A stretch of DNA of 64,000 nt from Auanema rhodensis (taxonomy: Eukaryota; Nematoda; Chromadorea; Rhabditida; Rhabditidae), in assembly GCA_964057225.1 (NCBI GenBank), contig OZ059896.1, positions 19,588,501 through 19,652,500 of the forward strand, in the 5' to 3' direction. Below are positions 38,620 to 53,361 of the stretch, one piece after another; the stretch's first letter is position 1, and each line of letters starts with the position of its first letter. Position numbers and translations under genes: made by a program. The notes under the pieces were generated by a model, which made no database searches, was not told where the DNA came from, and saw nothing but the letters and a program-made list of their open reading frames with translations.

Positions 38620-41600
38620 TTCTTCAGGGTGAAAATCGAGGATATAAGTGTGAACTTATATCAGTTGATATCTCGGTGCATTTTTAAGCTAGCGCAAATC
38701 TGATAACACAGATCGACGCAGCTTAAAAATCCGCATCGAATGCACTATACTACATTGAAAAACGCTTAATACAAAAATTAGTTATGATCGTTTGAAAAAT
38801 GATGCATTAGTGTATGTTGAGTTTCCGTGTACACTCAACATTGCTTCCAAAAACATTTTGACAAAAATTTTTTCGAAAAATTTCAAAATAATTTAGCAAA
38901 AAGTAGATGTTTTTAGATTCCTTTTTTCAAGGCAAAGAGGATGGACAATGTTATTCAACGAAAAAATTAATTCTTCAGGGTGAAAATCGAGGATATAAGT
39001 GTAAACTTATATCAGTTGATATCTCGGTGCACTTTTAAGCTAGCGCAAATCTGATAACACAGATCGACGCAGCTTAAAAATCCGCATCGAATGCACTATA
39101 CTACATTGAGAAACGCTTAATACAAAAATTAGTTATGATCGTTTGAAAAATGATGCATTAGTGTATGTTGAGTTTCCATGTACACTCAACATTGCTTCCA
39201 AAAACATTTTGACAAAAATTTTTTCGAAAAATTTCAAGATAATTTAGCAAAAAGTAGATGTTTTTAGATTCCTTTTTTCAAGGCAAAGAGGATGGACAAT
39301 GTTATTCAACGAAAAAATTAATTCTTCAGGGTGAAAATCGAGGATATAAGTGTAAACTTATATCAGTTGATATCTCGGTGCACTTTTAAGCTAGCGCAAA
39401 TCTGATAACACAGATCGACGCAGCTTAAAAATCCGCATCGAATGCACTATACTACATTGAGAAACGCTTAATACAAAAATTAGTTATGATCGTTTGAAAA
39501 ATGATGCATTAGTGTATGTTGAGTTTCCGTGTACACTCAACATTGCTTCCAAAAACATTTTGACAAAAATTTTTTCGAAAAATTTCAAGATAATTTAGCA
39601 AAAAGTAGATGTTTTTAGATTCCTTTTTTCAAGGCAAAGACGATGGACAATGTTATTCAACGAAAAAATTAATTCTTCAGGGTGAAAATCGAGGATATAA
39701 GTGTAAACTTATATCAGTTGATATCTCGGTGCACTTTTAAGCTAGCGCAAATCTGATAACACAGATCGACGCAGCTTAAAAATCCGCATCGAATGCACTA
39801 TACTACATTGAGAAACGCTTAATACAAAAATTAGTTATGATCGTTTGAAAAATGTTGCATTAGTGTATGTTGAGTTTCCATGTACACTCAACATTGCTTC
39901 CAAAAACATTTTGACAAAAATTTTTTCGAAAAATTTCAAAATAATTTAGCAAAAAGTAGATGTTTTTAGATTCCTTTTTTCAAGGCAAAGACGATGGACA
40001 ATGTTATTCAACGAAAAAATTAATTCTTCAGGGTGAAAATCGAGGATATAAGTGTGAACTTATATCAGTTGATATCTCGGTGCATTTTTAAGCTAGCGCA
40101 AATCTGATAACACAGATCGACGCAGCTTGAAAATCCGCATCGAATGCACTATACTACATTGAGAAACGCTTAATACAAAAATTAGTTATGATCGTTTGAA
40201 AAATGATGCATTAGTGTATGTTGAGTTTCCATGTACACTCAACATTGCTTCCAAAAACATTTTGACAAAAATTTTTTCGAAAAATTTCAAGATAATTTAG
40301 CAAAAAGTAGATGTTTTTAGATTCCTTTTTTCAAGGCAAAGACGATGGACAATGTTATTCAACGAAAAAATTAATTCTTCAGGGTGAAAATCGAGGATAT
40401 AAGTGTAAACTTATATCAGTTGATATCTCGGTGCACTTTTAAGCTAGCGCAAATCTGATAACACAGATCGACGCAGCTTAAAAATCCGCATCGAATGCAC
40501 TATACTACATTGAGAAACGCTTAATACAAAAATTAGTTATGATCGTTTGAAAAATGTTGCATTAGTGTATGTTGAGTTTCCATGTACACTCAACATTGCT
40601 TCCAAAAACATTTTGACAAAAATTTTTTCGAAAAATTTCAAGATAATTTAGCAAAAAGTAGATGTTTTTAGATTCCTTTTTTCAAGGCAAAGACGATGGA
40701 CAATGTTATTCAACGAAAAAATTAATTCTTCAGGGTGAAAATCGAGGATATAAGTGTGAACTTATATCAGTTGATATCTCGGTGCATTTTTAAGCTAGCG
40801 CAAATCTGATAACACAGATCGACGCAGCTTAAAAATCCGCATCGAATGCACTATACTACATTGAGAAACGCTTAATACAAAAATTAGTTATGATCGTTTG
40901 AAAAATGATGCATTAGTGTATGTTGAGTTTCCGTGTACACTCAACATTGCTTCCAAAAATATTTTGACAAAAATTTTTTCGAAAAATTTCAAAATAATTT
41001 AGCAAAAAGTAGATGTTTTTAGATTCCTTTTTTCAAGGCAAAGAGGATGGACAATGTTATTCAACGAAAAAATTAATTCTTCAGGGTGAAAATCGAGGAT
41101 ATAAGTGTAAACTTATATCAGTTGATATCTCGGTGCACTTTTAAGCTAGCGCAAATCTGATAACACAGATCGACGCAGCTTAAAAATCCGCATCGAATGC
41201 ACTATACTACATTGAGAAACGCTTAATACAAAAATTAGTTATGATCGTTTGAAAAATGATGCATTAGTGTATGTTGAGTTTCCATGTACACTCAACATTG
41301 CTTCCAAAAACATTTTGACAAAAATTTTTTCGAAAAATTTCAAGATAATTTAGCAAAAAGTAGATGTTTTTAGATTCCTTTTTTCAAGGCAAAGACGATG
41401 GACAATGTTATTCAACGAAAAAATTAATTCTTCAGGGTGAAAATCGAGGATATAAGTGTGAACTTATATCAGTTGATATCTCGGTGCATTTTTAAGCTAG
41501 CGCAAATCTGATAACACAGATCGACGCAGCTTAAAAATCCGCATCGAATGCACTATACTACATTGAGAAACGCTTAATACAAAAATTAGTTATGATCGTT

Positions 41601-44600
41601 TGAAAAATGATGCATTAGTGTATGTTGAGTTTCCGTGTACACTCAACATTGCTTCCAAAAACATTTTGACAAAAATTTTTTCGAAAAATTTCAAAATAAT
41701 TTAGCAAAAAGTAGATGTTTTTAGATTCCTTTTTTCAAGGCAAAGAGGATGGACAATGTTATTCAACGAAAAAATTAATTCTTCAGGGTGAAAATCGAGG
41801 ATATAAGTGTAAACTTATATCAGTTGATATCTCGGTGCACTTTTAAGCTAGCGCAAATCTGATAACACAGATCGACGCAGCTTAAAAATCCGCATCGAAT
41901 GCACTATACTACATTGAGAAACGCTTAATACAAAAATTAGTTATGATCGTTTGAAAAATGATGCATTAGTGTATGTTGAGTTTCCATGTACACTCAACAT
42001 TGCTTCCAAAAACATTTTGACAAAAATTTTTTCGAAAAATTTCAAGATAATTTAGCAAAAAGTAGATGTTTTTAGATTCCTTTTTTCAAGGCAAAGACGA
42101 TGGACAATGTTATTCAACGAAAAAATTAATTCTTCAGGGTGAAAATCGAGGATATAAGTGTGAACTTATATCAGTTGATATCTCGGTGCATTTTTGAGCT
42201 AGCGCAAATCTGATAACACAGATCGACGCAGCTTAAAAATCCGCATCGAATGCACTATACTACATTGAGAAACGCTTAATACAAAAATTAGTTATGATCG
42301 TTTGAAAAATGATGCATTAGTGTATGTTGAGTTTCCGTGTACACTCAACATTGCTTCCAAAAACATTTTGACAAAAATTTTTTCGAAAAATTTCAAAATA
42401 ATTTAGCAAAAAGTAGATGTTTTTAGATTCCTTTTCTCAAGGCAAAGAGGATGGACAATGTTATTCAACGAAAAAATTAATTCTTCAGGGTGAAAATCGA
42501 GGATATAAGTGTAAACTTATATCAGTTGATATCTCGGTGCACTTTTAAGCTAGCGCAAATCTGATAACACAGATCGACGCAGCTTAAAAATCCGCATCGA
42601 ATGCACTATACTACATTGAGAAACGCTTAATACGAAAATTAGTTATGATCGTTTGAAAAATGTTGCATTAGTGTATGTTGAGTTTCCGTGTACACTCAAC
42701 ATTGCTTCCAAAAACATTTTGACAAAAATTTTTTCGAAAAATTTCAAAATAATTTAGCAAAAAGTAGATGTTTTTAGATTCCTTTTTTCAAGGCAAAGAG
42801 GATGGACAATGTTATTCAACGAAAAAATTAATTCTTCAGGGTGAAAATCGAGGATATAAGTGTAAACTTATATCAGTTGATATCTCGGTGCACTTTTAAG
42901 CTAGCGCAAATCTGATAACACAGATCGACGCAGCTTAAAAATCCGCATCGAATGCACTATACTACATTGAGAAACGCTTAATACAAAAATTAGTTATGAT
43001 CGTTTGAAAAATGATGCATTAGTGTATGTTGAGTTTCCATGTACACTCAACATTGCTTCCAAAAACATTTTGACAAAAATTTTTTCGAAAAATTTCAAGA
43101 TAATTTAGCAAAAAGTAGATGTTTTTAGATTCCTTTTTTCAAGGCAAAGACGATGGACAATGTTATTCAACGAAAAAATTAATTCTTCAGGGTGAAAATC
43201 GAGGATATAAGTGTGAACTTATATCAGTTGATATCTCGGTGCATTTTTAAGCTAGCGCAAATCTGATAACACAGATCGACGCAGCTTAAAAATCCGCATC
43301 GAATGCACTATACTACATTGAGAAACGCTTAATACAAAAATTAGTTATGATCGTTTGAAAAATGATGCATTAGTGTATGTTGAGTTTCCATGTACACTCA
43401 ACATTGCTTCCAAAAACAATTTGACAAAAATTTTTTCGAAAAATTTCAAAATAATTTAGCAAAAAGTAGATGTTTTTAGATTCCTTTTTTCAAGGCAAAG
43501 ACGATGGACAATGTTATTCAACGAAAAAATTAATTCTTCAGGGTGAAAATCGAGGATATAAGTGTAAACTTATATCAGTTGATATCTCGGTGCACTTCTA
43601 AGCTAGCGCAAATCTGATAACACAGATCGACGCAGCTTAAAAATCCGCATCGAATGCACTACACTACATTGAGAAACGCTTAATACAAAAATTAGTTATG
43701 ATCGTTTGAAAAATGATGCATTAGTGTATGTTGAGTTTCCATGTACACTCAACATTGCTTCCAAAAACATTTTGACAAAAATTTTTTCGAAAAATTTCAA
43801 GATAATTTAGCAAAAAGTAGATGTTTTTAGATTCCTTTTTTCAAGGCAAAGACGATGGACAATGTTATTCAACGAAAAAATTAATTCTTCAGGGTGAAAA
43901 TCGAGGATATAAGTGTGAACTTATATCAGTTGATATCTCGGTGCATTTTTAAGCTAGCGCAAATCTGATAACACAGATCGACGCAGCTTAAAAATCCGCA
44001 TCGAATGCACTATACTACATTGAGAAACGCTTAATACAAAAATTAGTTATGATCGTTTGAAAAATGATGCATTAGTGTATGTTGAGTTTCCGTGTACACT
44101 CAACATTGCTTCCAAAAACATTTTGACAAAAATTTTTTCGAAAAATTTCAAAATAATTTAGCAAAAAGTAGATGTTTTTAGATTCCTTTTTTCAAGGCAA
44201 AGAGGATGGACAATGTTATTCAACGAAAAAATTAATTCTTCAGGGTGAAAATCGAGGATATAAGTGTAAACTTATATCAGTTGATATCTCGGTGCACTTT
44301 TAAGCTAGCGCAAATCTGATAACACAGATCGACGCAGCTTAAAAATCCGCATCGAATGCACTAAACTACATTGAGAAACGCGTAATACAAAAATTAGTTA
44401 TGATCGTTTGAAAAATGATGCATTAGTGTATGTTGAGTTTCCATGTACACTCAACATTGCTTCCAAAAACATTTTGACAAAAATTTTTTCGAAAAATTTC
44501 AAAATAATTCAGCAAAAAGTAGATGTTTTTAGATTCCTTTTTTCAAGGCAAAGACGATGGACAATGTTATTCAACGAAAAAATTAATTCTTCAGGGTGAA

Positions 44601-44937
44601 AATCGAGGATATAAGTGTGAACTTATATCAGTTGATATCTCGGTGCATTTTTAAGCTAGCGCAAATCTGATAACACAGATCGACGCAGCTTAAAAATCCG
44701 CATCGAATGCACTATACTACATTGAGAAACGCTTAATACAAAAATTAGTTATGATCGTTTGAAAAATGATGCATTAGTGTATGTTGAGTTTCCGTGTACA
44801 CTCAACATTGCTTCCAAAAACAATTTGACAAAAATTTTTTCGAAAAATTTCAAAATAATTTAGCAAAAAGTAGATGTTTTTAGATTCCTTTTTTCAAGGC
44901 AAAGACGATGGACAATGTTATTCAACGAAAAAATTAA
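38620..44937 (+). repeat. Dimer-dominated zone m110-m127
   Basis: Two haplotypes alternate: 33G/62T with 208G and often AGAGGATGG (320G), and 33A/62C with 208A and CAAGATAA (268G). The 702-bp dimer is clearest at m116-m117 and m118-m119 (40726-42129). m123-m124 and m127-m128 repeat at 1404 bp (237A followed by CACTTCTAAG). m112, m114 and m121 are mosaics that interrupt the alternation. Confidence 0.75.
42481..42831 (+). repeat. Chimeric monomer m121
   Basis: The 5' part has 33A, 62C and AATGTTGC (183T), as in m113 and m115, plus a private TACGAAAATT. The 3' part has 208G and AGAGGATGG, as in the preceding m120. The switch is confined to about 42663-42688, the tightest junction I could place. 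Confidence 0.7.
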
Positions 44938-47900
44938 TTCTTCAGGGTGAAAATCGAGGATATAAGTGTAAACTTATATCAGTTGATATCTCGGTGCACT
45001 TCTAAGCTAGCGCAAATCTGATAACACAGATCGACGCAGCTTAAAAATCCGCATCGAATGCACTACACTACATTGAGAAACGCTTAATACAAAAATTAGT
45101 TATGATCGTTTGAAAAATGATGCATTAGTGTATGTTGAGTTTCCATGTACACTCAACATTGCTTCCAAAAACATTTTGACAAAAATTTTTTCGAAAAATT
45201 TCAAAATAATTTAGCAAAAAGTAGATGTTTTTAGATTCCTTTTTTCAAGGCAAAGACGATGGACAATGTTATTCAACGAAAAAATTAATTCTTCAGGGTG
45301 AAAATCGAGGATATAAGTGTGAACTTATATCAGTTGATATCTCGGTGCATTTTTAAGCTAGCGCAAATCTGATAACACAGATCGACGCAGCTTAAAAATC
45401 CGCATCGAATGCACTATACTACATTGAGAAACGCTTAATACAAAAATTAGTTATGATCGTTTGAAAAATGATGCATTAGTGTATGTTGAGTTTCCATGTA
45501 CACTCAACATTGCTTCCAAAAACATTTTGACAAAAATTTTTTCGAAAAATTTCAAAATAATTTAGCAAAAAGTAGATGTTTTTAGATTCCTTTTTTCAAG
45601 GCAAAGACGATGGACATTGTTATTCAACGAAAAAATTAATTCTTCAGGGTGAAAATCGAGGATATAAGTGTGAACTTATATCAGTTGATATCTCGGTGCA
45701 TTTTTAAGCTAGCGCAAATCTGATAACACAGATCGACGCAGCTTAAAAATCCGCATCGAATGCACTATACTACATTGAGAAACGCTTAATACAAAAATTA
45801 GTTATGATCGTTTGAAAAATGATGCATTAGTGTATGTTGAGTTTCCATGTACACTCAACATTGCTTCCAAAAACATTTTGACAAAAATTTTTTCGAAAAA
45901 TTTCAAAATAATTTAGCAAAAAGTAGATGTTTTTAGATTCCTTTTTTCAAGGCAAAGACGATGGACAATGTTATTCAACGAAAAAATTAATTCTTCAGGG
46001 TGAAAATCGAGGATATAAGTGTGAACTTATATCAGTTGATATCTCGGTGCATTTTTAAGCTAGCGCAAATCTGATAACACAGATCGACGCAGCTTAAAAA
46101 TCCGCATCGAATGCACTATACTACATTGAGAAACGCTTAATACAAAAATTAGTTATGATCGTTTGAAAAATGATGCATTAGTGTATGTTGAGTTTCCATG
46201 TACACTCAACATTGCTTCCAAAAACATTTTGACAAAAATTTTTTCGAAAAATTTCAAAATAATTTAGCAAAAAGTAGATGTTTTTAGATTCCTTTTTTCA
46301 AGGCAAAGACGATGGACATTGTTATTCAACGAAAAAATTAATTCTTCAGGGTGAAAATCGAGGATATAAGTGTGAACTTATATCAGTTGATATCTCGGTG
46401 CATTTTTAAGCTAGCGCAAATCTGATAACACAGATCGACGCAGCTTAAAAATCCGCATCGAATGCACTATACTACATTGAGAAACGCTTAATACAAAAAT
46501 TAGTTATGATCGTTTGAAAAATGATGCATTAGTGTATGTTGAGTTTCCATGTACACTCAACATTGCTTCCAAAAACATTTTGACAAAAATTTTTTCGAAA
46601 AATTTCAAAATAATTTAGCAAAAAGTAGATGTTTTTAGATTCCTTTTTTCAAGGCAAAGACGATGGACAATGTTATTCAACGAAAAAATTAATTCTTCAG
46701 GGTGAAAATCGAGGATATAAGTGTAAACTTATATCAGTTGATATCTCGGTGCACTTTTAAGCTAGCGCAAATCTGATAACACAGATCGACGCAGCTTGAA
46801 AATCCGCATCGAATGCACTATACTACATTGAGAAACGCTTAATACAAAAATTAGTTATGATCGTTTGAAAAATGATGCATTAGTGTATGTTGAGTTTCCA
46901 TGTACACTCAACATTGCTTCCAAAAACATTTTGACAAAAATTTTTTCGAAAAATTTTAAAATAATTTAGCAAAAAGTAGATGTTTTTAGATTCCTTTTTT
47001 CAAGGCAAAGACGATGGACAATGTTATTCAACGAAAAAATTAATTCTTCAGGGTGAAAATCGAGGATATAAGTGTAAACTTATATCAGTTGATATCTCGG
47101 TGCACTTTTAAGCTAGCGCAAATCTGATAACACAGATCGACGCAGCTTAAAAATCCGCATCGAATGCACTACACTACATTGAGAAACGCCTAATACAAAA
47201 ATTAGTTATGATCGTTTGAAAAATGATGCATTAGTGTATGTTGAGTTTCCGTGTACACTCAACATTGCTTCCAAAAACAATTTGACAAAAATTTTTTCGA
47301 AAAATTTCAAAATAATTTAGCAAAAAGTAGATGTTTTTAGATTCCTTTTTTCAAGGCAAAGACGATGGACAATGTTATTCAACGAAAAAATTAATTCTTC
47401 AGGGTGAAAATCGAGGATATAAGTGTAAACTTATATCAGTTGATATCTCGGTGCACTTTTAAGCTAGCGCAAATCTGATAACACAGATCGACGCAGCTTA
47501 AAAATCCGCATCGAATGCACTACACTACATTGAGAAACGCTTAATACAAAAATTAGTTATGATCGTTTGAAAAATGATGCATTAGTGTATGTTGAGTTTC
47601 CATGTACACTCAACATTGCTTCCAAAAACATTTTGACAAAAATTTTTTCGAAAAATTTTAAAATAATTTAGCAAAAAGTAGATGTTTTTAGATTCCTTTT
47701 TTCAAGGCAAAGACGATGGACAATGTTATTCAACGAAAAAATTAATTCTTCAGGGTGAAAATCGAGGATATAAGTGTAAACTTATATCAGTTGATATCTC
47801 GGTGCACTTTTAAGCTAGCGCAAATCTGATAACACAGATCGACGCAGCTTAAAAATCCGCATCGAATGCACTACACTACATTGAGAAACGCTTAATACAA

Positions 47901-48447
47901 AAATTAGTTATGATCGTTTGAAAAATGATGCATTAGTGTATGTTGAGTTTCCGTGTACACTCAACATTGCTTCCAAAAACAATTTGACAAAAATTTTTTC
48001 GAAAAATTTCAAAATAATTTAGCAAAAAGTAGATGTTTTTAGATTCCTTTTTTCAAGGCAAAGACGATGGACAATGTTATTCAACAAAAAAATTAATTCT
48101 TCAGGGTGAAAATCGAGGATATAAGTGTAAACTTATATCAGTTGATATCTCGGTGCACTTTTAAGCTAGCGCAAATCTGATAACACAGATCGACGCAGCT
48201 TAAAAATCCGCATCGAATGCACTACACTACATTGAGAAACGCTTAATACAAAAATTAGTTATGATCGTTTGAAAAATGATGCATTAGTGTATGTTGAGTT
48301 TCCATGTACACTCAACATTGCTTCCAAAAACATTTTGACAAAAATTTTTTCGAAAAATTTTAAAATAATTTAGCAAAAAGTAGATGTTTTTAGATTCCTT
48401 TTTTCAAGGCAAAGACGATGGACAATGTTATTCAACGAAAAAATTAA
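44938..48447 (+). repeat. Two short dimer runs, m128-m137
   Basis: m129-m130 and m131-m132 form a 702-bp dimer distinguished by GACATTGTT (329T) in the first member. m134-m135 and m136-m137 form another 702-bp dimer, all four with 129C: the first member has 208G/237A, the second TTTTAAAATAA. m128 and m133 flank these runs. m126, just to the left, has rare CACTAAACT and CGCGTAATAC. Confidence 0.75.
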
Positions 48448-51400
48448 TTCTTCAGGGTGAAAATCGAGGATATAAGTGTGAACTTATATCAGTTGATATC
48501 TCGGTGCATTTTTAAGCTAGCGCAAATCTAATAACACAGATCGACGCAGCTTGAAAATCCGCATCGAATGCACTATACTACATTGAGAAACGCTTAATAC
48601 AAAAATTAGTTATGATCGTTTGAAAAATGATGCATTAGTGTATGTTGAGTTTCCATGTACACTCAACATTGCTTCCAAAAACATTTTGACAAAACTTTTT
48701 TCGAAAATTTTCAGATTAATTTAGCAAAAAGTAGATGTTTTTAGATTCCTTTTTTCAAGGCAAAGACGATGGACAATGTTATTCAACGAAAAAATTAATT
48801 CTTCAGGGTGAAAATCGAGGATATAAGTGTAAACTTATATCAGTTGATATCTCGGTGCACTTTTAAGCTAGCGCAAATCTGATAACACAGATCGACGCAG
48901 CTTAAAAATCCGCATCGAATGCACTATACTACATTGAGAAACGCTTAATACAAAAATTAGTTATGATCGTTTGAAAAATGATGCATTAGTGTATGTTGAG
49001 TTTCCATGTACACTCAACATTGTTTCCAAAAACATTTTGACAAAATTTTTTTCGAAAAATTTCAAAATAATTTAGCAAAAAGTAGATGTTTTTAGATTCC
49101 TTTTTTCAAGGCAAAGACGATGGACAATGTTATTCAACGAAAAAATTAATTCTTCAGGGTGAAAATCGAGGATATAAGTGTGAACTTATATCAGTTGACA
49201 TCTCGGTGCATTTTTAAGCTAGCGCAAATCTGATAACACAGATCGACGCAGCTTAAAAATCCGCATCGAATGCACTATACTACATTGAGAAACGCTTAAT
49301 ACAAAAATTAGTTATGATCGTTTGAAAAATGATGCATTAGTGTATGTTGAGTTTCCGTGTACACTCAACATTGCTTCCAAAAACAATTTGACAAAAATTT
49401 TTTCGAAAAATTTCAAAATAATTTAGCAAAAAGTAGATGTTTTTAGATTTCTTTTTTCAAGGCAAAGACGATGGACAATGTTATTCAACGAAAAAATTAA
49501 TTCTTCAGGGTGAAAATCGAGGATATAAGTGTAAACTTATATCAGTTGATATCTCGGTGCACCTTTAAGCTAGCGCAAATCTGATAACACAGATCGACGC
49601 AGCTTAAAAATCCGCATCGAATGCACTACACTACATTGAGAAACGCTTAATACAAAAATTAGTTATGATCGTTTGAAAAATGATGCATTAGTGTATGTTG
49701 AGTTTCCATGTACACTCAACATTGCTTCCAAAAACATTTTGACAAAAATTTTTTCGAAAAATTTCAAAATAATTTAGCAAAAAGTAGATGTTTTTAGATT
49801 CCTTTTTTCAAGGCAAAGACGATGGACAATGTTATTCAACGAAAAAATTAATTCTTCAGGGTGAAAATCGAGGATATAAGTGTGAACTTATATCAGTTGA
49901 TATCTCGGTGCATTTTTAAGCTAGCGCAAATCTGATAACACAGATCGACGCAGCTTAAAAATCCGCATCGAATGCACTATACTACATTGAGAAACGCTTA
50001 ATACAAAAATTAGTTATGATCGTTTGAAAAATGATGCATTAGTGTATGTTGAGTTTCCATGTACACTCAACATTGCTTCCAAAAACATTTTGACAAAAAT
50101 TTTTTCGAAAAATTTCAAAATAATTTAGCAAAAAGTAGATGTTTTTAGATTCCTTTTTTCAAGGCAAAGACGATGGACATTGTTATTCAACGAAAAAATT
50201 AATTCTTCAGGGTGAAAATCGAGGATATAAGTGTGAACTTATATCAGTTGATATCTCGGTGCATTTTTAAGCTAGCGCAAATCTGATAACACAGATCGAC
50301 GCAGCTTAAAAATCCGCATCGAATGCACTATACTACATTGAGAAACGCTTAATACAAAAATTAGTTATGATTGTTTGAAAAATGATGCATTAGTGTATGT
50401 TGAGTTTCCGTGTACACTCAACATTGCTTCCAAAAACATTTTGACAAAAATTTTTTCGAAAAATTTCAAAATAATTTAGCAAAAAGTAGATGTTTTTAGA
50501 TTCCTTTTTTCAAGGCAAAGACGATGGACAATGTTATTCAACGAAAAAATTAATTCTTCAGGGTGAAAATCGAGGATATAAGTGTAAACTTATATCAGTT
50601 GATATCTCGGTGCACTTTTAAGCTAGCGCAAATCTGATAACACAGATCGACGCAGCTTGAAAATCCGCATCGAATGCACTATACTACATTGAGAAACGCT
50701 TAATACAAAAATTAGTTATGATCGTTTGAAAAATGATGCATTAGTGTATGTTGAGTTTCCATGTACACTCAACATTGCTTCCAAAAACATTTTGACAAAA
50801 ATTTTTTCGAAAAATTTTAAAATAATTTAGCAAAAAGTAGATGTTTTTAGATTCCTTTTTTCAAGGCAAAGACGATGGACAATGTTATTCAACGAAAAAA
50901 TTAATTCTTCAGGGTGAAAATCGAGGATATAAGTGTGAACTTATATCAGTTGATATCTCGGTGCATTTTTAAGCTAGCGCAAATCTAATAACACAGATCG
51001 ACGCAGCTTGAAAATCCGCATCGAATGCACTATACTACATTGAGAAACGCTTAATACAAAAATTAGTTATGATCGTTTGAAAAATGATGCATTAGTGTAT
51101 GTTGAGTTTCCATGTACACTCAACATTGCTTCCAAAAACATTTTGACAAAACTTTTTTCGAAAATTTTCAGAATAATTTAGCAAAAAGTAGATGTATTTA
51201 GATTCCTTTTTTCAAGGCAAAGACGATGGACAATGTTATTCAACGAAAAAATTAATTCTTCAGGGTGAAAATCGAGGATATAAGTGTAAACTTATATCAG
51301 TTGATATCTCGGTGCACTTTTAAGCTAGCGCAAATCTGATAACACAGATCGACGCAGCTTAAAAATCCGCATCGAATGCACTATACTACATTGAGAAACG

Positions 51401-53361
51401 CTTAATACAAAAATTAGTTATGATCGTTTGAAAAATGATGCATTAGTGTATGTTGAGTTTCCATGTACACTCAACATTGCTTCCAAAAACATTTTGACAA
51501 AAATTTTTTCGAAAAATTTCAAAATAATTTAGCAAAAAGTAGATGTTTTTAGATTCCTTTTTTCAAGGCAAAGACGATGGACAATGTTATTCAACGAAAA
51601 AATTAATTCTTCAGGGTGAAAATCGAGGATATAAGTGTGAACTTATATCAGTTGATATCTCGGTGCATTTTTAAGCTAGCGCAAATCTGATAACACAGAT
51701 CGACGCAGCTTAAAAATCCGCATCGAATGCACTATACTACATTGAGAAACGCTTAATACAAAAATTAGTTATGATCGTTTGAAAAATGATGCATTAGTGT
51801 ATGTTGAGTTTCCGTGTACACTCAACATTGCTTCCAAAAACAATTTGACAAAAATTTTTTCGAAAAATTTCAAAATAATTTAGCAAAAAGTAGATGTTTT
51901 TAGATTTCTTTTTTCAAGGCAAAGACGATGGACAATGTTATTCAACGAAAAAATTAATTCTTCAGGGTGAAAATCGAGGATATAAGTGTAAACTTATATC
52001 AGTTGATATCTCGGTGCACTTTTAAGCTAGCGCAAATCTGATAACACAGATCGACGCAGCTTAAAAATCCGCATCGAATGCACTACACTACATTGAGAAA
52101 CGCTTAATACAAAAATTAGTTATGATCGTTTGAAAAATGATGCATTAGTGTATGTTGAGTTTCCATGTACACTCAACATTGCTTCCAAAAACATTTTGAC
52201 AAAAATTTTTTCGAAAAATTTCAAAATAATTTAGCAAAAAGTAGATGTTTTTAGATTCCTTTTTTCAAGGCAAAGACGATGGACAATGTTATTCAACGAA
52301 AAAATTAATTCTTCAGGGTGAAAATCGAGGATATAAGTGTGAACTTATATCAGTTGATATCTCGGTGCATTTTTAAGCTAGCGCAAATCTGATAACACAG
52401 ATCGACGCAGCTTAAAAATCCGCATCGAATGCACTATACTACATTGAGAAACGCTTAATACAAAAATTAGTTATGATCGTTTGAAAAATGATGCATTAGT
52501 GTATGTTGAGTTTCCATGTACACTCAACATTGCTTCCAAAAACATTTTGACAAAAATTTTTTCGAAAAATTTCAAAATAATTCAGCAAAAAGTAGATGTT
52601 TTTAGATTCCTTTTTTCAAGGCAAAGACGATGGACATTGTTATTCAACGAAAAAATTAATTCTTCAGGGTGAAAATCGAGGATATAAGTGTGAACTTATA
52701 TCAGTTGATATCTCGGTGCATTTTTAAGCTAGCGCAAATCTGATAACACAGATCGACGCAGCTTAAAAATCCGCATCGAATGCACTATACTACATTGAGA
52801 AACGCTTAATACAAAAATTAGTTATGATTGTTTGAAAAATGATGCATTAGTGTATGTTGAGTTTCCGTGTACACTCAACATTGCTTCCAAAAACATTTTG
52901 ACAAAAATTTTTTCGAAAAATTTCAAAATAATTTAGCAAAAAGTAGATGTTTTTAGATTCCTTTTTTCAAGGCAAAGACGATGGACAATGTTATTCAACG
53001 AAAAAATTAATTCTTCAGGGTGAAAATCGAGGATATAAGTGTAAACTTATATCAGTTGATATCTCGGTGCACTTTTAAGCTAGCGCAAATCTGATAACAC
53101 AGATCGACGCAGCTTGAAAATCCGCATCGAATGCACTATACTACATTGAGAAACGCTTAATACAAAAATTAGTTATGATCGTTTGAAAAATGATGCATTA
53201 GTGTATGTTGAGTTTCCATGTACACTCAACATTGCTTCCAAAAACATTTTGACAAAAATTTTTTCGAAAAATTTTAAAATAATTTAGCAAAAAGTAGATG
53301 TTTTTAGATTCCTTTTTTCAAGGCAAAGACGATGGACAATGTTATTCAACGAAAAAATTAA
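48448..53361 (+). repeat. Seven-monomer HOR, two copies of 2457 bp (m138-m144, m145-m151)
   Basis: I label the subtypes f g h i a b c. f has 248C/261T/267G; g has 33A/62C only; h has 208G/237A/301T; i has 33A/62C/129C; a has 329T; b has 170T/208G; c has CTTGAAAAT with TTTTAAAATAA. The order is the same in 48448-50904 and 50905-53361. The copies differ at several sites, including CAGATTAA (m138), TTGTTTCC (m139), GACATCTC (m140), CACCTTTAAG (m141), GATGTATTTA (m145) and 275C (m149 only), so this pair looks older than the 9-monomer HOR to its right. Confidence 0.85.
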
